NCBI RefSeq assembly: GCF_028682455.1 | Contig: NZ_JANHLD010000002.1 | Coordinates: 1,178,001-1,242,000 of the forward strand | From: Pseudomonas putida | GTDB lineage: Bacteria; Pseudomonadota; Gammaproteobacteria; Pseudomonadales; Pseudomonadaceae | Reading direction: 5' to 3' | Length of the DNA stretch: 64,000 nt | In this document: piece by piece, positions 16,513 through 25,096 of the stretch | Position numbering within the stretch: the first letter of the stretch is position 1 | How the letters are laid out: every line of letters begins with the position of its first letter | Notes under the pieces: model-generated | Seen by the model: only the letters and a program-made list of their open reading frames with translations | Told to the model about the DNA's origin: nothing | Database searches by the model: none | Program-made: the position numbers and the translations under genes

Positions 16513-18180
16513 TTAGAAGGTGTATTTCATCGAGAAGGTGGCGTAGTCACGGTCGGCCATGGGCCGCTTGACCGGGTCTGGCGAGCCCAGGTAGCCGATC
16601 ATGGTCAGGGCCACTTCCAGGTTGATCAGGTACTTGAAGGTGGTGCCGACGCTGTAGCGGCGGTCGCCTTGAACGCCTGCGATGCTGCCGGCCATGGGTG
16701 ATGAGCCACTGAACACGTTGGAGAATCGCAGTGGCACTTCCAGATCCCAGCCCTGGAAAACCCCCGGATAACTGAACGAGGCACCGACGGTGTAGGCGCT
16801 GGAGTCCTTGCTGCGCCAGGCTGAGCTGTTCTTGTAGGTGTAGTCATCGGATTCTCCCACCATGGGCGCCAGGGAAGGCAGCAGGTTGACGCCTTGCAGG
16901 TTCGGGGCCGCCGAGGCCGAGTCGACGCTGTCGGCGCGTACGTGAATGATCTCTGCGGTCAATGTGGTCTGGCTGGCCCAGGGGCGATCGCCAAGAATGC
17001 GCATGGCCGACACTTGCATCTGCTGGCCCTTGCCCTTGGCCGGCACAGGGCCCAGCCCGGTGTTGACCATGATCGGCGCGCCATCGCGGTACGACCACTC
17101 GGCACCGATCTGGGTATCACCCACCTTGGTGGAGAGGCTCAGGCCGGTGAGCTTGATGTCTTCGAAGTACTCGATGCGATAGCCGTTGGTGGCGAAGGCG
17201 AACTGGCCGTTGCCCAGCGGTACCGCGTTGTAGCCCACCAGCGCGGTAGCCGGGTTCTTGTCGTGGTAGTTGACGTGAAACAGCGACAGCTCGATGGCCG
17301 GCACCGGTCGGTAGCGCACCTGCACGCCCCACTGGCCATCGTCGCGCGGCTCGTCGGTGCCCTGGTAGCGTACGTTGCCGTTGGCGGTACGGATGAATTC
17401 CCGGCCAGGGCCGACTACATCGCTGCCCGACAGGTAGCTGCCCACCGGCGGCAGTTCGGTACCCTTCCACTCGTACTGCACGTAGGCACCGAAGGTGATC
17501 TGCGGGTTGATCCGGTACGAGGCGGAGAACTGCCCCACCGGCAGGAGGATTTCCTTGACTTCGACCCCGGGCTGGGCGGCCTTGACCGCATCGGAGGGGT
17601 TCTGCACGCCGTTGACGCCGGGGTAGTACAGGCTTTCACCCCACGATTCGATATGCCGGCCGGCCTTGGCGTCGAGCATGGTGTCGTTCTCGAACCGCCA
17701 GCCGCCAAACACATAGGCATCGAGCAGGCGGGTGCGACCGCCGCTGTAGTACTTGGTGCGGCTGGTGAACTCGTCGTTGCGCCCGTCCTTGTTCACGGTT
17801 TGCGGCGAGTCGTTGTCGTTGTCCTGGTGGTAGACATCGTCGTAGAAGGTACTGGCGCGCACCACGGCGCCGTAGTTGTCCTTGCGCAGGATCATCTCGC
17901 CCAGCGCGCCGATGCGGTTGGTGGTCAGGCTGCCCTGGTTGAAGTTGCGGTTGGCGTCGTCGGCGTTGATCCCCATCAGCCGGTCACTGGGTTTGCCCAC
18001 GCGCACACCCAGGCCGTAGCTGGTGGTCACCGACCAGTCGAGGGTGGCGCCGTTGTCGAACTCGAAGGTTTCCCCCGACCATGCCGGTGTTGACGCCAAC
18101 GCCACGGCCACCGCCAGGCCTGCGGCCTGGACACCATGCGCGCCAAGGCCAGTACAGTTATTGTTGTTCTTGTAATTCAC
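16513..18180 (-). CDS. DUF1302 outer-membrane beta-barrel protein
   Basis: 555 residues. A signal peptide (hydrophobic AAGLAVAVALASTPAW, cleavage near residue 35) precedes a Tyr/Asn/Gly-rich beta-barrel that ends in the outer-membrane C-terminal signature YTF with final Phe. DUF1302 proteins are near-constant companions of DUF1329 proteins in steroid, terpene and other hydrophobic-compound clusters and are thought to pass the substrate through the outer membrane. The start is the GTG at 18178-18180: AGGAGA lies six bases upstream, whereas the longer frame to 18207 has none. Codons 4-9 (AAG AAC AAC AAC AAT AAC) form a CA motif for Crc/Hfq. Confidence 0.88.
   Translation of the reverse strand: MNYKNNNNCTGLGAHGVQAAGLAVAVALASTPAWSGETFEFDNGATLDWSVTTSYGLGVRVGKPSDRLMGINADDANRNFNQGSLTTNRIGALGEMILRKDNYGAVVRASTFYDDVYHQDNDNDSPQTVNKDGRNDEFTSRTKYYSGGRTRLLDAYVFGGWRFENDTMLDAKAGRHIESWGESLYYPGVNGVQNPSDAVKAAQPGVEVKEILLPVGQFSASYRINPQITFGAYVQYEWKGTELPPVGSYLSGSDVVGPGREFIRTANGNVRYQGTDEPRDDGQWGVQVRYRPVPAIELSLFHVNYHDKNPATALVGYNAVPLGNGQFAFATNGYRIEYFEDIKLTGLSLSTKVGDTQIGAEWSYRDGAPIMVNTGLGPVPAKGKGQQMQVSAMRILGDRPWASQTTLTAEIIHVRADSVDSASAAPNLQGVNLLPSLAPMVGESDDYTYKNSSAWRSKDSSAYTVGASFSYPGVFQGWDLEVPLRFSNVFSGSSPMAGSIAGVQGDRRYSVGTTFKYLINLEVALTMIGYLGSPDPVKRPMADRDYATFSMKYTF
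18157..18171 (-). promoter_or_regulatory. Crc/Hfq-type CA motif inside start of DUF1302 gene
   Basis: On the minus strand the run AAGAACAACAACAATAAC begins at codon 4 of the DUF1302 gene and matches repeated AANAANAA. Translation-start placement is typical of Crc/Hfq targets. Confidence 0.6.
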
Positions 18181-18248
18181 ACTGACTCTCCTGAAGGGCA
18201 ACCCCAAGGCCGCCTGGACTGTTCACCATGACCGCTACGCCGGTGTGC

Positions 18249-19334
18249 TCAGAACACCCGCAGCGGGTCGGGAGCCTTGGCCCCCGCCGGGGCGCGCCGG
18301 TACCGCAGCAGCCCCCCGTGTTCCTCGCGCACCAGGGCGCCTTCGGCCATGAGGTAATTGGCATGTGCCAAGGTCTCACCCAGGGCCATCAGCTCGTCGA
18401 AACGACCTGACAGCCTGGGAAACAACACCGCCATCAGCTCGAGCGCGCTGCGCGGCTCGTCACAGCTGTCCAGCAATCGCGCCAGGTGGCCCTGGTGATG
18501 GGCCGCCAGTTGGTCCAGGCGCGGATGCAGGTTGAAAAAGGGACGTTCGTGGGCCGGCAGCACCAGCACGTTGTCGGGAAGCGCCCGCAGCCGTTCGATC
18601 GACTCCAGCCAGTCCCGCAAGGGGTTGGCCTCGGGCTCGGTGGCCTGCACCCCGACCGTGGAGGTGATGCGCGGCAGCACCTGGTCGCCGGAAATCAGCA
18701 GGCCTTCCTCGGCGCTGTACAGGCAGGCGTGCTCGGGTGAGTGACCGTTGCCGACCAGCACCTGCCAGCGACGCTCGCCGATGTGCAGCTCGCTGCCCTG
18801 GCGCAGACGGTGAAAGCCGGTGCAGGGCAAGGGGTGAAAATGCTTGTTCTGCACGGCAGCGAAGTACTCGCCGGCCTGCTCGGTGCTGAACCCGGCCTTG
18901 CGGTAGAAATCGACGAAGGCCCGGGCCGGTGGCTGGCCAGACGGCACCTGCACATGCAACCACTGGAATTCGGCGGCGGTCATGTACAGCGGGCAGGCGA
19001 AGCGCTCGGTGAGCCAGGCCGCCACACCGGCATGGTCACTGTGAAAATGGGTGCAGATCACCGCCTGCACCGGTTGCCCCTGGAACACCTCGCTGAACAC
19101 CTGCTCCCAGACCTCGAAGGTCTGCGCGGTGTTCATGCCGGTATCGACCACCACCCATCCGTCCGCGTGCTGCAGCAGGTAGAGATTGATGTGGTCGAGG
19201 CGAAACGGCAGCGGCATGCGCAGCCAGAACACCCCGGCGGCCACCTCGCACACCTGGCCGCTGGCCGGTGGTTGTGACCAGGGATAACGCAGGCCGTCGC
19301 GCACTTCAGCACCGCTGGCATCAAGGTCAGCCAT
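18249..19334 (-). CDS. Metallo-beta-lactamase-fold hydrolase
   Basis: 361 residues. The metal-binding motif is H96-F-H98-S-D100-H101, with further ligands expected in NGHSPEH and SGDQVLP. Such glyoxalase-II-like hydrolases cleave thioesters or esters; in acyl-CoA catabolic operons they are candidates for acyl-CoA thioesterase or lactone opening. The ATG at 19334 overlaps the end of the CoA-ligase gene by 8 bp, so it is the third gene of the OYE-ligase-hydrolase operon. Position after a CoA ligase hints at CoA-ester proofreading, but that is inference. Confidence 0.82.
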   Translation of the reverse strand: MADLDASGAEVRDGLRYPWSQPPASGQVCEVAAGVFWLRMPLPFRLDHINLYLLQHADGWVVVDTGMNTAQTFEVWEQVFSEVFQGQPVQAVICTHFHSDHAGVAAWLTERFACPLYMTAAEFQWLHVQVPSGQPPARAFVDFYRKAGFSTEQAGEYFAAVQNKHFHPLPCTGFHRLRQGSELHIGERRWQVLVGNGHSPEHACLYSAEEGLLISGDQVLPRITSTVGVQATEPEANPLRDWLESIERLRALPDNVLVLPAHERPFFNLHPRLDQLAAHHQGHLARLLDSCDEPRSALELMAVLFPRLSGRFDELMALGETLAHANYLMAEGALVREEHGGLLRYRRAPAGAKAPDPLRVF

Positions 19335-21180
19335 GATGGGCACCTGCAAAAGGCAGCAGGCCGGCGCGTTGCAGCACCTGGGCCGAATACGGCTGATAGC
19401 TGCGCGACTGCTCGTCGCGGATAAACAGCGGGTCTTTGCAGGCATCGGGGCAATAGCCCTGGCGTTGCAGGTCGACCTTGCGCAGCTTGAAGGTGCTGGT
19501 GAGATCGGCCGCAGCGCTGACCCGCACGAACACCGGCGCGGCATAGCGCGGCAGGCACCTGTCGGTCAGGGCATAGAACGCCTCGGGGTCGAAGCCCTGA
19601 CCCGCCTGCATCAGCACCGCCGCCATGCCGGCGCGACCTTCGTGGCCGGGCACTTGCACGCCATAGATATTGATCAGTTCGAGGCCCGGGAAATCACCCA
19701 GGGCATCGGCGACTTCCTGGGTCGAGACGTTCTCGCTCTTCCAGCGGAAGGTGTCGCCGATACGGTCGACGAAGTAGCAATAGCCATCGGCGTCCTGGCG
19801 CAGCAGGTCGCCCGAACTCCAGTAGGCATCGCCTTCGCGCAGTACATTGCGGCGGATCTTGCTTTCGCTGGCCTCGGCCGAGGTGTAACCCTCGAAACGC
19901 CCGCCCCCGATCTCGGGGTGGTCGACGATAAAGCCCATGGCCTCGCCTACCTCGCCCACTTCGCAGAGCTGATAGAAGCCCTGCTCGTCCCGCGGGTGGC
20001 AGTCGTTCTCGATGTCGTAGCGCACCAGGCGCAGGTTGGTGCGGCTCCAGTCCGGCACCCGGCCACAGGAGCCGGGGTAGTTGTCGACGTTGATCAGGTT
20101 GGCGTTGGCCTCGGTGGCCCCCCAGCCTTCGAAGATCTGGATCGGCCCGAAACGCTCCAGCCAACGCTGCCACGACTCGGGCGTCAAACCGGCGCCGAGC
20201 ATGCAACGCAAGCTGTGCTCGCGCTCACCGGCAACCACCGGCTGGTTGAGCAGGTAGCGGCAGATTTCACCGATGTACTGGAACACGCTGATGCGGTACT
20301 GGCGCACGTCCTTCCAGAACTCGCGCACGCTGAACTTGCGCCGCACCACGATGCTGGCGCCGGCGCGCAGCGCGGTGGAGGTTACCGAGGTGGCCGCAGC
20401 GCCGTGGTACAGCGGCAGGCAGCAATAGAACACGTCTTCGCAAGTGGCCGGCAGGGTCGCTTCCATCACATCGCCAGACGACATCCAGCGCATGTGGCTG
20501 TAGCGCGCGGCCTTGGGCAGGCCAGTGGTGCCGGAGGTGAAGATCAGCAAGGTCGTGGCCTGGGCCTCGATACCGGCGCGCATCTCCCGTGGGAAAGTGG
20601 TGGCCGGGGCACTGTGCAGGCGCGCGGCGAAGTGGCCGTCCACGCCCCGGGGCAGCGGGCCGGTCCACGGGTTCTCGGCATCGGGCACCAGCCAGTAGGC
20701 AAGATTGGGCAGCTCGTCGGTGGCCTGCAGGTTGGCCAGGCACTCCTCGCCCACCACCATGGCCTTGGCGGCAGTGGTGTCCAGGGCATGCAGCAGTGCT
20801 CGACCGGTGACCTGGGTGTTGATGAACGCCACCACCACGCCGAGCTTGACCAGGCCGAACCAGGTGCAGAAAAACGCCGGGCGGTTTTCCATCGCCAGCG
20901 CGCACACATCACCGGCGCGCAGGCCCTTGGCGTAAAACGTGTGGGCCATCTGGTTGGCCTGGGCGTCGATCTGCGCGTAGCTCAGCGGCTGGCCGGCATA
21001 GATCAGAAAAGGCCGCTGGCCCTGTTCGCGGACCTGGTCTTCGAAGCGGTCGGCCAGGGTGTAGAGGTCGCGTGGCTTGATCTGCGCACTGGCCGCGGCG
21101 CGGCGATCGAGCAGCGCCTGGGTCTGTGCGCGGGGCACTGGCGCCGCAGCCGCCGGGCTCACCCGTTGCGGCAGGTTCAT
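19327..21180 (-). CDS. FATP-like long-chain/steroid acyl-CoA synthetase
   Basis: 617 residues, ANL superfamily. The ATP motif is TSGTTGLPKAA (215-225); EGWGATEA and SSGDLLRQDADGYCYFVDRIGDTFRWKSENVST are the downstream motifs. The latter, with FRWKGENVST-like wording, is the hallmark of the fatty-acid-transport-protein group (FATP/SLC27, FadD6-like), which includes mammalian bile-acid-CoA ligase. It should convert a bulky carboxylic acid to its CoA ester with ATP. Start 21180 overlaps the OYE gene stop by 4 bp (ATGA). It is one of two ligases here; they may act on the long and the shortened side chain. Confidence 0.87.
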   Translation of the reverse strand: MNLPQRVSPAAAAPVPRAQTQALLDRRAAASAQIKPRDLYTLADRFEDQVREQGQRPFLIYAGQPLSYAQIDAQANQMAHTFYAKGLRAGDVCALAMENRPAFFCTWFGLVKLGVVVAFINTQVTGRALLHALDTTAAKAMVVGEECLANLQATDELPNLAYWLVPDAENPWTGPLPRGVDGHFAARLHSAPATTFPREMRAGIEAQATTLLIFTSGTTGLPKAARYSHMRWMSSGDVMEATLPATCEDVFYCCLPLYHGAAATSVTSTALRAGASIVVRRKFSVREFWKDVRQYRISVFQYIGEICRYLLNQPVVAGEREHSLRCMLGAGLTPESWQRWLERFGPIQIFEGWGATEANANLINVDNYPGSCGRVPDWSRTNLRLVRYDIENDCHPRDEQGFYQLCEVGEVGEAMGFIVDHPEIGGGRFEGYTSAEASESKIRRNVLREGDAYWSSGDLLRQDADGYCYFVDRIGDTFRWKSENVSTQEVADALGDFPGLELINIYGVQVPGHEGRAGMAAVLMQAGQGFDPEAFYALTDRCLPRYAAPVFVRVSAAADLTSTFKLRKVDLQRQGYCPDACKDPLFIRDEQSRSYQPYSAQVLQRAGLLPFAGAHHG

Positions 21181-22262
21181 GGCGTCACCTCCAGGGTCGC
21201 GGCCTGGTAGGCGGGGTAATCCGAATAGCCCTTGGCGCCTGGGGTGTAGAGCGTGTGGCGGTCGAATCCGGCCAGCGGCACGCCGCGTTGCAGGCGCTCG
21301 ACCAGGTCCGGGTTGGCGATGAAGTGCCGACCGAACGACACCGCATCGCCCTCGCCCGCCTCCAGCGCAGCCTGGGCCGACGGCCCATCGAAGCCGTCGT
21401 TCAGAATCAGGCCGCAATCGCTGTGCAGGCGTGCCAGGGCAAAGGCATCGAGCCCTGCCACCGGCGAGCGCATGATATGCAGGTAGGCCAGGCGCAGCGG
21501 CGCCACGGCGGCGCATAGGGCAGCAGCGGTTTCGGCCGGGGCGGCATCGCAGATGTCGTTGTAGGGGTTGCCCGGGCACTGGCGGTAGCCCACCCGGCCG
21601 GCACCAATGGCGGCGGCCATGGCCTCGAGCACTTCCTTGACGAAGCGCACCCGGTTGGCCGCGCTGCCGCCGTAGGCGTCTTCGCGCTGGTTGCTGCCCG
21701 AGGCCATGAACTGCATCGGCAGGTAGCCGCTGGTGCAGTGCAGTTCGACGCCATCGAACCCGGCATCGCGGGCATTGAGTGCCGCCTGTCGGTATTCGCC
21801 GATCACCGCATTGATGCCGTCCAGGGTCAGGGCCTGGGGTGTATCGGTGTCCACCATTCCGGCGATATCGGTGAACAACCGGGTGTTGGCGCGCAGTGCC
21901 GAAGGCGCCACGGTGCCCGCGCCCCGCGGCTTGTTGTGGTGGCTGGCCGCGCGGCCCACATGCATCAGCTGCAGCACGATCTGGCCGCCACGCTCATGCA
22001 CCGCATCGGTCACCCGGCGCCAGGCGGCAATCTGTTCAACGCTGTAGATTGCCGGGGTGCGGCAATAGCCCAGGCCATTGGCCGACGGCGCGGTGCCTTC
22101 GGCCACGATCAGCCCGGCACTGGCACGCTGGCGGTAGTATTCGACCATCTCGGCGCCCGGCAGCGCATCGCTGCCGGCACGGCTGCGGGTCATCGGCGCC
22201 ATGACAATGCGATTGGCCAGTTGCAGGTCGCCCAGTCGCAGCGGCTCGAACAAGATGCTCAT
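21177..22262 (-). CDS. Old-yellow-enzyme-family NADH:flavin oxidoreductase with altered active site
   Basis: 361 residues, a TIM-barrel FMN protein of the OYE/N-ethylmaleimide-reductase group. Family landmarks are MAPMTRSRA (21-29), QLMHVGR, VELHCTSGYL (172-181) and SGSNQREDAYGGS. OYEs bind the enone oxygen with His-x-x-Asn (or His-x-x-His); here the pair is His175-x-x-Ser178, so substrate binding may differ. The usual role is reduction of alpha,beta-unsaturated carbonyls. The ATG at 22262 has AAGGAG five bases upstream. It opens the operon leading into the CoA ligase and MBL hydrolase; operator-like site B lies 118 bp upstream. Confidence 0.85.
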   Translation of the reverse strand: MSILFEPLRLGDLQLANRIVMAPMTRSRAGSDALPGAEMVEYYRQRASAGLIVAEGTAPSANGLGYCRTPAIYSVEQIAAWRRVTDAVHERGGQIVLQLMHVGRAASHHNKPRGAGTVAPSALRANTRLFTDIAGMVDTDTPQALTLDGINAVIGEYRQAALNARDAGFDGVELHCTSGYLPMQFMASGSNQREDAYGGSAANRVRFVKEVLEAMAAAIGAGRVGYRQCPGNPYNDICDAAPAETAAALCAAVAPLRLAYLHIMRSPVAGLDAFALARLHSDCGLILNDGFDGPSAQAALEAGEGDAVSFGRHFIANPDLVERLQRGVPLAGFDRHTLYTPGAKGYSDYPAYQAATLEVTP

Positions 22263-22379
22263 GTCAGCTCCTTCACTTCTTGGAATGTTCCGGCCGTGCC
22301 AGAATCGCGCTGCACGGCGGCAGGGATTGGTGAAACGCCGAAGATGGGCTGAATGATTGACCCACGGCCGAGACGAAAC

Positions 22380-22396
22380 ATCGTCCGTCGAGACTA
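22380..22396 (-). promoter_or_regulatory. Operator-like dyad, site B
   Basis: ATCGTCCGTCGAGACTA fits TCGTCC-N4-RGACKA. It lies in the divergent region between the OYE gene (start 22262) and the MFS gene (start 22505). Confidence 0.65.
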
Positions 22397-22427
22397 GATT
22401 TGCCGGCAGGCGGGAAGTCTGCAGAAC

Positions 22428-22444
22428 TGGTCTGAACGGACGAT
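22428..22444 (+). promoter_or_regulatory. Operator-like dyad, site C
   Basis: TGGTCTGAACGGACGAT, the reverse complement of ATCGTCCGTTCAGACCA. It ends 61 bp before the GTG start of the MFS gene and is nearly identical to site E, including flanking ATGAATT. Confidence 0.68.
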
Positions 22445-22504
22445 GAATTACCCTGCTCAACCCCCGACGATCTGCCGACTAGAACAAGACCGGGAGCACC
22501 CGCT

Positions 22505-23875
22505 GTGACGACCTCGACCCCTGTGACATGGCGCACGCACTATGCGTTGTTCGTGCTTGCCGCGATCTATGTCTTCAACTACATCGACCGCCAGTTGATG
22601 GCGATTCTCATCGAACCGGTAAAGCTCGAATTCGGCATTTCCGACACCGGCATCGGCCTGCTTTCCGGGGTGACGTTCGCGGTGTTCTACACCCTGTTCG
22701 GCTTCCCGCTGGGGCGCTTGTCCGACCGCATAGGACGCAAGCCGGTGATTGCGCTGAGCTGCATCGCCTGGAGCCTGATGACCATGCTCTGCGGGGTGGC
22801 CGGCAGCTTCTTGATGCTGGTGCTGGCGCGCATCGGCGTGGCAGTTGGCGAGGCTGGCGGCACCGCGCCGTCGGTGGCGATGGTCTCGGACCTGTACCCG
22901 GCGCGGCGCCGCTCCACCGCCCTTGCGGTGCTGATGCTCGGCTCAAGCCTGGGTGCCATCGTCGGCCTGGGCCTGGGCGGATGGATCGCCCAGCATCACG
23001 GTTGGCGCCTGGCCTTCTTGCTGATCGGCGCGCCGGGGATCTTCCTCGGCCTGCTGTTGCTGTTTACCGTGCGCACCCCCAAAACCGCGCCGGTGCCGGC
23101 GCACCTGGTGGCCACGCAGCATGAAGGCTGGGTCAAGACCCTGCAGGAGCTGATGAAGACGCCGTCGTTCCTGTGGCTGGTACTGACCGGCGGCGCCGCG
23201 GCGATTGCCGGCTACGCCATCGGCACCTGGAGCCCGAGCTTCCTGATTCGCTCCCACGGATTGAACATCCAGCAGGCGGGCTTTCTGGTCGGCGTGGTCG
23301 GCGGTACCGGCTCGACCCTGGGCACCCTGGTGTGCGGCATCGTCACCGACCGCATGGCCCGTCGCGACGTGGGCTGGCAGGTCGGTGTACCGCTGCTGGG
23401 CACGCTGATCAGCATCCCGTTCGCCCTGGCCTACTTCCTCTGGCCGCAGGGCACGGCCTTGCAGATCGGCGGCATCGACGTGCCGACGGCGTTCCTGTTC
23501 TACAGCGTGTTCGGCTTCTTTGGCGTGTGGTGGGCAACGCCGTGCCTGGGCGCGATCACCCACCTGTTCCCGGCCACCCGCCTGGCCCAGGCGACAGCGA
23601 TCTTCGTGATGTCGATGACCTTGCTCGGGGTGGGTGTCGGTCCGTTGCTGATCGGCATGCTCAGCGACTTTTTCCTGCCGACCCTGGGGGCTGAATCCCT
23701 TCGCTATGCACTGGCGGCGTCGGTATCGATGCTGGCCTTGGCGGCGATCTTCCTGGCGATGGCGTTGCCAGCATACCGTCGCCAACTCCAGGCCTCTGTG
23801 GGAGCGGGCTTGCCCCGCGGTACGGTGGCAACGGCCACCCCATCCTCACGCATCAAACCCGCACCTACCGCGTAA
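22505..23875 (+). CDS. MFS transporter with REP-encoded C-terminus
   Basis: 456 residues with 12 predicted TM helices and the MFS motif GRLSDRIGRKP between TM2 and TM3. It belongs to the spinster/AAHS-like carriers common in catabolic clusters and probably imports the substrate or an intermediate. It resembles the second MFS protein (46199) in motifs such as FLIRSHGLN and the WW pair in TM10. The start is GTG with GGGAG upstream. The last ~28 residues (including SVGAGLPRGT) are translated from a REP element at 23798-23825, so the native C-terminus was replaced by repeat sequence. The end overlaps the TraX-like gene by 11 bp, convergently. Confidence 0.87.
   Translation: MTTSTPVTWRTHYALFVLAAIYVFNYIDRQLMAILIEPVKLEFGISDTGIGLLSGVTFAVFYTLFGFPLGRLSDRIGRKPVIALSCIAWSLMTMLCGVAGSFLMLVLARIGVAVGEAGGTAPSVAMVSDLYPARRRSTALAVLMLGSSLGAIVGLGLGGWIAQHHGWRLAFLLIGAPGIFLGLLLLFTVRTPKTAPVPAHLVATQHEGWVKTLQELMKTPSFLWLVLTGGAAAIAGYAIGTWSPSFLIRSHGLNIQQAGFLVGVVGGTGSTLGTLVCGIVTDRMARRDVGWQVGVPLLGTLISIPFALAYFLWPQGTALQIGGIDVPTAFLFYSVFGFFGVWWATPCLGAITHLFPATRLAQATAIFVMSMTLLGVGVGPLLIGMLSDFFLPTLGAESLRYALAASVSMLALAAIFLAMALPAYRRQLQASVGAGLPRGTVATATPSSRIKPAPTA
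23798..23825. repeat. REP element inside MFS coding sequence
   Basis: GTGGGAGCGGGCTTGCCCCG lies in frame at the 3' end of the MFS gene and encodes part of its C-terminal tail. Confidence 0.85.
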
Positions 23876-24578
23876 CCCAGATAATCAGCAGCAAATGCAG
23901 GGGGTAGAACCAATACCCCCAGCGCCCTACCCGCCAGACATGCATCGAATACTGCCCGCGTAGCATCCTCATCCCCAATGGCGCCGACAACCCTGCCGCC
24001 GCCATCGTCATCAGCGTGATCGGCTCGGCCAGATTGGCCCGCAACCAGTCGTTGCTCAGGTTAGCCATCACCGCGACAAACCCGGGCACCAGCCAGGTGC
24101 CCCTGCCGCCGCGCAGCGCCAGCAGGAATGCCGACGGCAGCACCACCCCCGGCCAGCCGTACATCAACACATCCGACGCCAGCAATGACACCAGCAACGT
24201 CCCCAGGGCCAGCAACCTCATGCCCCGGGCAGGGTAATGAAAGCCCCAGGCCATCAACAGCCCCAGGGTCAGGGTTGGCATGATATTGAACGTGCGAGTG
24301 CCGACATCCAGCACCTGATACGGCCACTGCGACAGCACCGAGAACACCAGCATCCAGCCCAGATAACGGCCATTGGCAGCGCTGAACACCTGCCCTGCTC
24401 CCGATCGCGCGACGTTGGCGGCGATGGCCAGGCAGAACAGCGGGAACGCGAGACGACCGACAACGAACAGCCACTCGGCCGAAGGCCAGACAAACCGCGA
24501 ATGATCGGCCACCATCGTGACCATGGCCAACCACTTGACCAGATCGAGGCCTGCCGAGCGGTGCTTGATGGAGGACAT
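23865..24578 (-). CDS. TraX-family membrane protein
   Basis: 237 residues, seven to eight hydrophobic helices. The N-terminal LDLVKWLAMVTMVADHSRF and C-terminal YWFYPLHLLLIIWVTR segments are typical of TraX-like proteins, related to membrane acyltransferases (F-pilin acetylase is the name-giver). The ATG at 24578 is chosen over an upstream in-frame codon for its position at the conserved N-terminus. It has no obvious link to the catabolic genes and no operator-like dyad; it looks like an ordinary chromosomal gene caught in the region. Its substrate is unknown. Confidence 0.8.
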   Translation of the reverse strand: MSSIKHRSAGLDLVKWLAMVTMVADHSRFVWPSAEWLFVVGRLAFPLFCLAIAANVARSGAGQVFSAANGRYLGWMLVFSVLSQWPYQVLDVGTRTFNIMPTLTLGLLMAWGFHYPARGMRLLALGTLLVSLLASDVLMYGWPGVVLPSAFLLALRGGRGTWLVPGFVAVMANLSNDWLRANLAEPITLMTMAAAGLSAPLGMRMLRGQYSMHVWRVGRWGYWFYPLHLLLIIWVTR

Positions 24579-24801
24579 GTACACCCTTGAACGATCGCCG
24601 TAGAACACACAGCAAATCGAAAAGCCGAAGCCAGCGCAAGCGTGCAGGGAATAGGGAATGAAATGTTTGGGTGGCTGGGCTCACCAGCACACCAAACCAG
24701 TGGGAGCTGGCTTGCCAGCGATGAGACCGGTGCGGCTTGCCTATCGAGTGGTGTCTGAATTGCGGCCGATCGCGGACATGTCCACTCCCGCAGGTTCACC
24801 A

Positions 24802-25034
24802 CAGGCCAGCAAGAGCGTAGCGAATTGTGTTCTTGATCTTCAGGCCCCGTTAACCAAAAGGGCCGAACGGAAGTGTCGTGGAGGGGCTAGCGCGCAGCGC
24901 TTCGGCGAATGCCGAAGATGCGAAGCGTAGAGTCGCTTGCAACTCGTAGCTCGCATTGCCCCGTAGCGACACCGCAGCGAGGGCGCAAAGGGTGACTCGA
25001 CATCACCCTCATCAAAGGATCAACACTCAAGGCC
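24802..25034. repeat. Long intergenic repeat, copy 1
   Basis: Begins CAGGCCAGCAAGAGCGTAGC and ends near GGATCAACACTCAAGGCC. Both ends match copy 2 (37410-37552) almost base for base, while the middle differs in length. It is adjacent to a REP in both places. Confidence 0.7.
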
Positions 25035-25036
25035 CA

Positions 25037-25062
25037 ATCGCGGGGCAAGCCCGCTTCCACCG
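25037..25062. repeat. REP element
   Basis: AATCGCGGGGCAAGCCCGCT followed by TCCACC; directly downstream of the DUF1329 gene and beside the long intergenic repeat. Confidence 0.85.
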
Positions 25063-25096
25063 AGGTCATGAGGTGGGAACGGGCCCTGCGATGGTT

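Larger units (their letters stand above)
24579..25096. other. 518-bp intergenic region: two REPs and a long intergenic repeat
   Basis: No convincing gene. It holds a degenerate REP near 24699-24728, a repeat copy at 24802-25034 whose ends recur at 37410-37552, and a standard REP at 25037-25062. It is transcriptionally the upstream region of the TraX-like gene and the downstream region of the DUF1329 gene. Confidence 0.7.

Noticed and set aside
19333..21210. 625-codon plus-strand ORF opposite the FATP-like ligase
   Set aside because: Antisense shadow; the minus-strand ligase has all ANL motifs.
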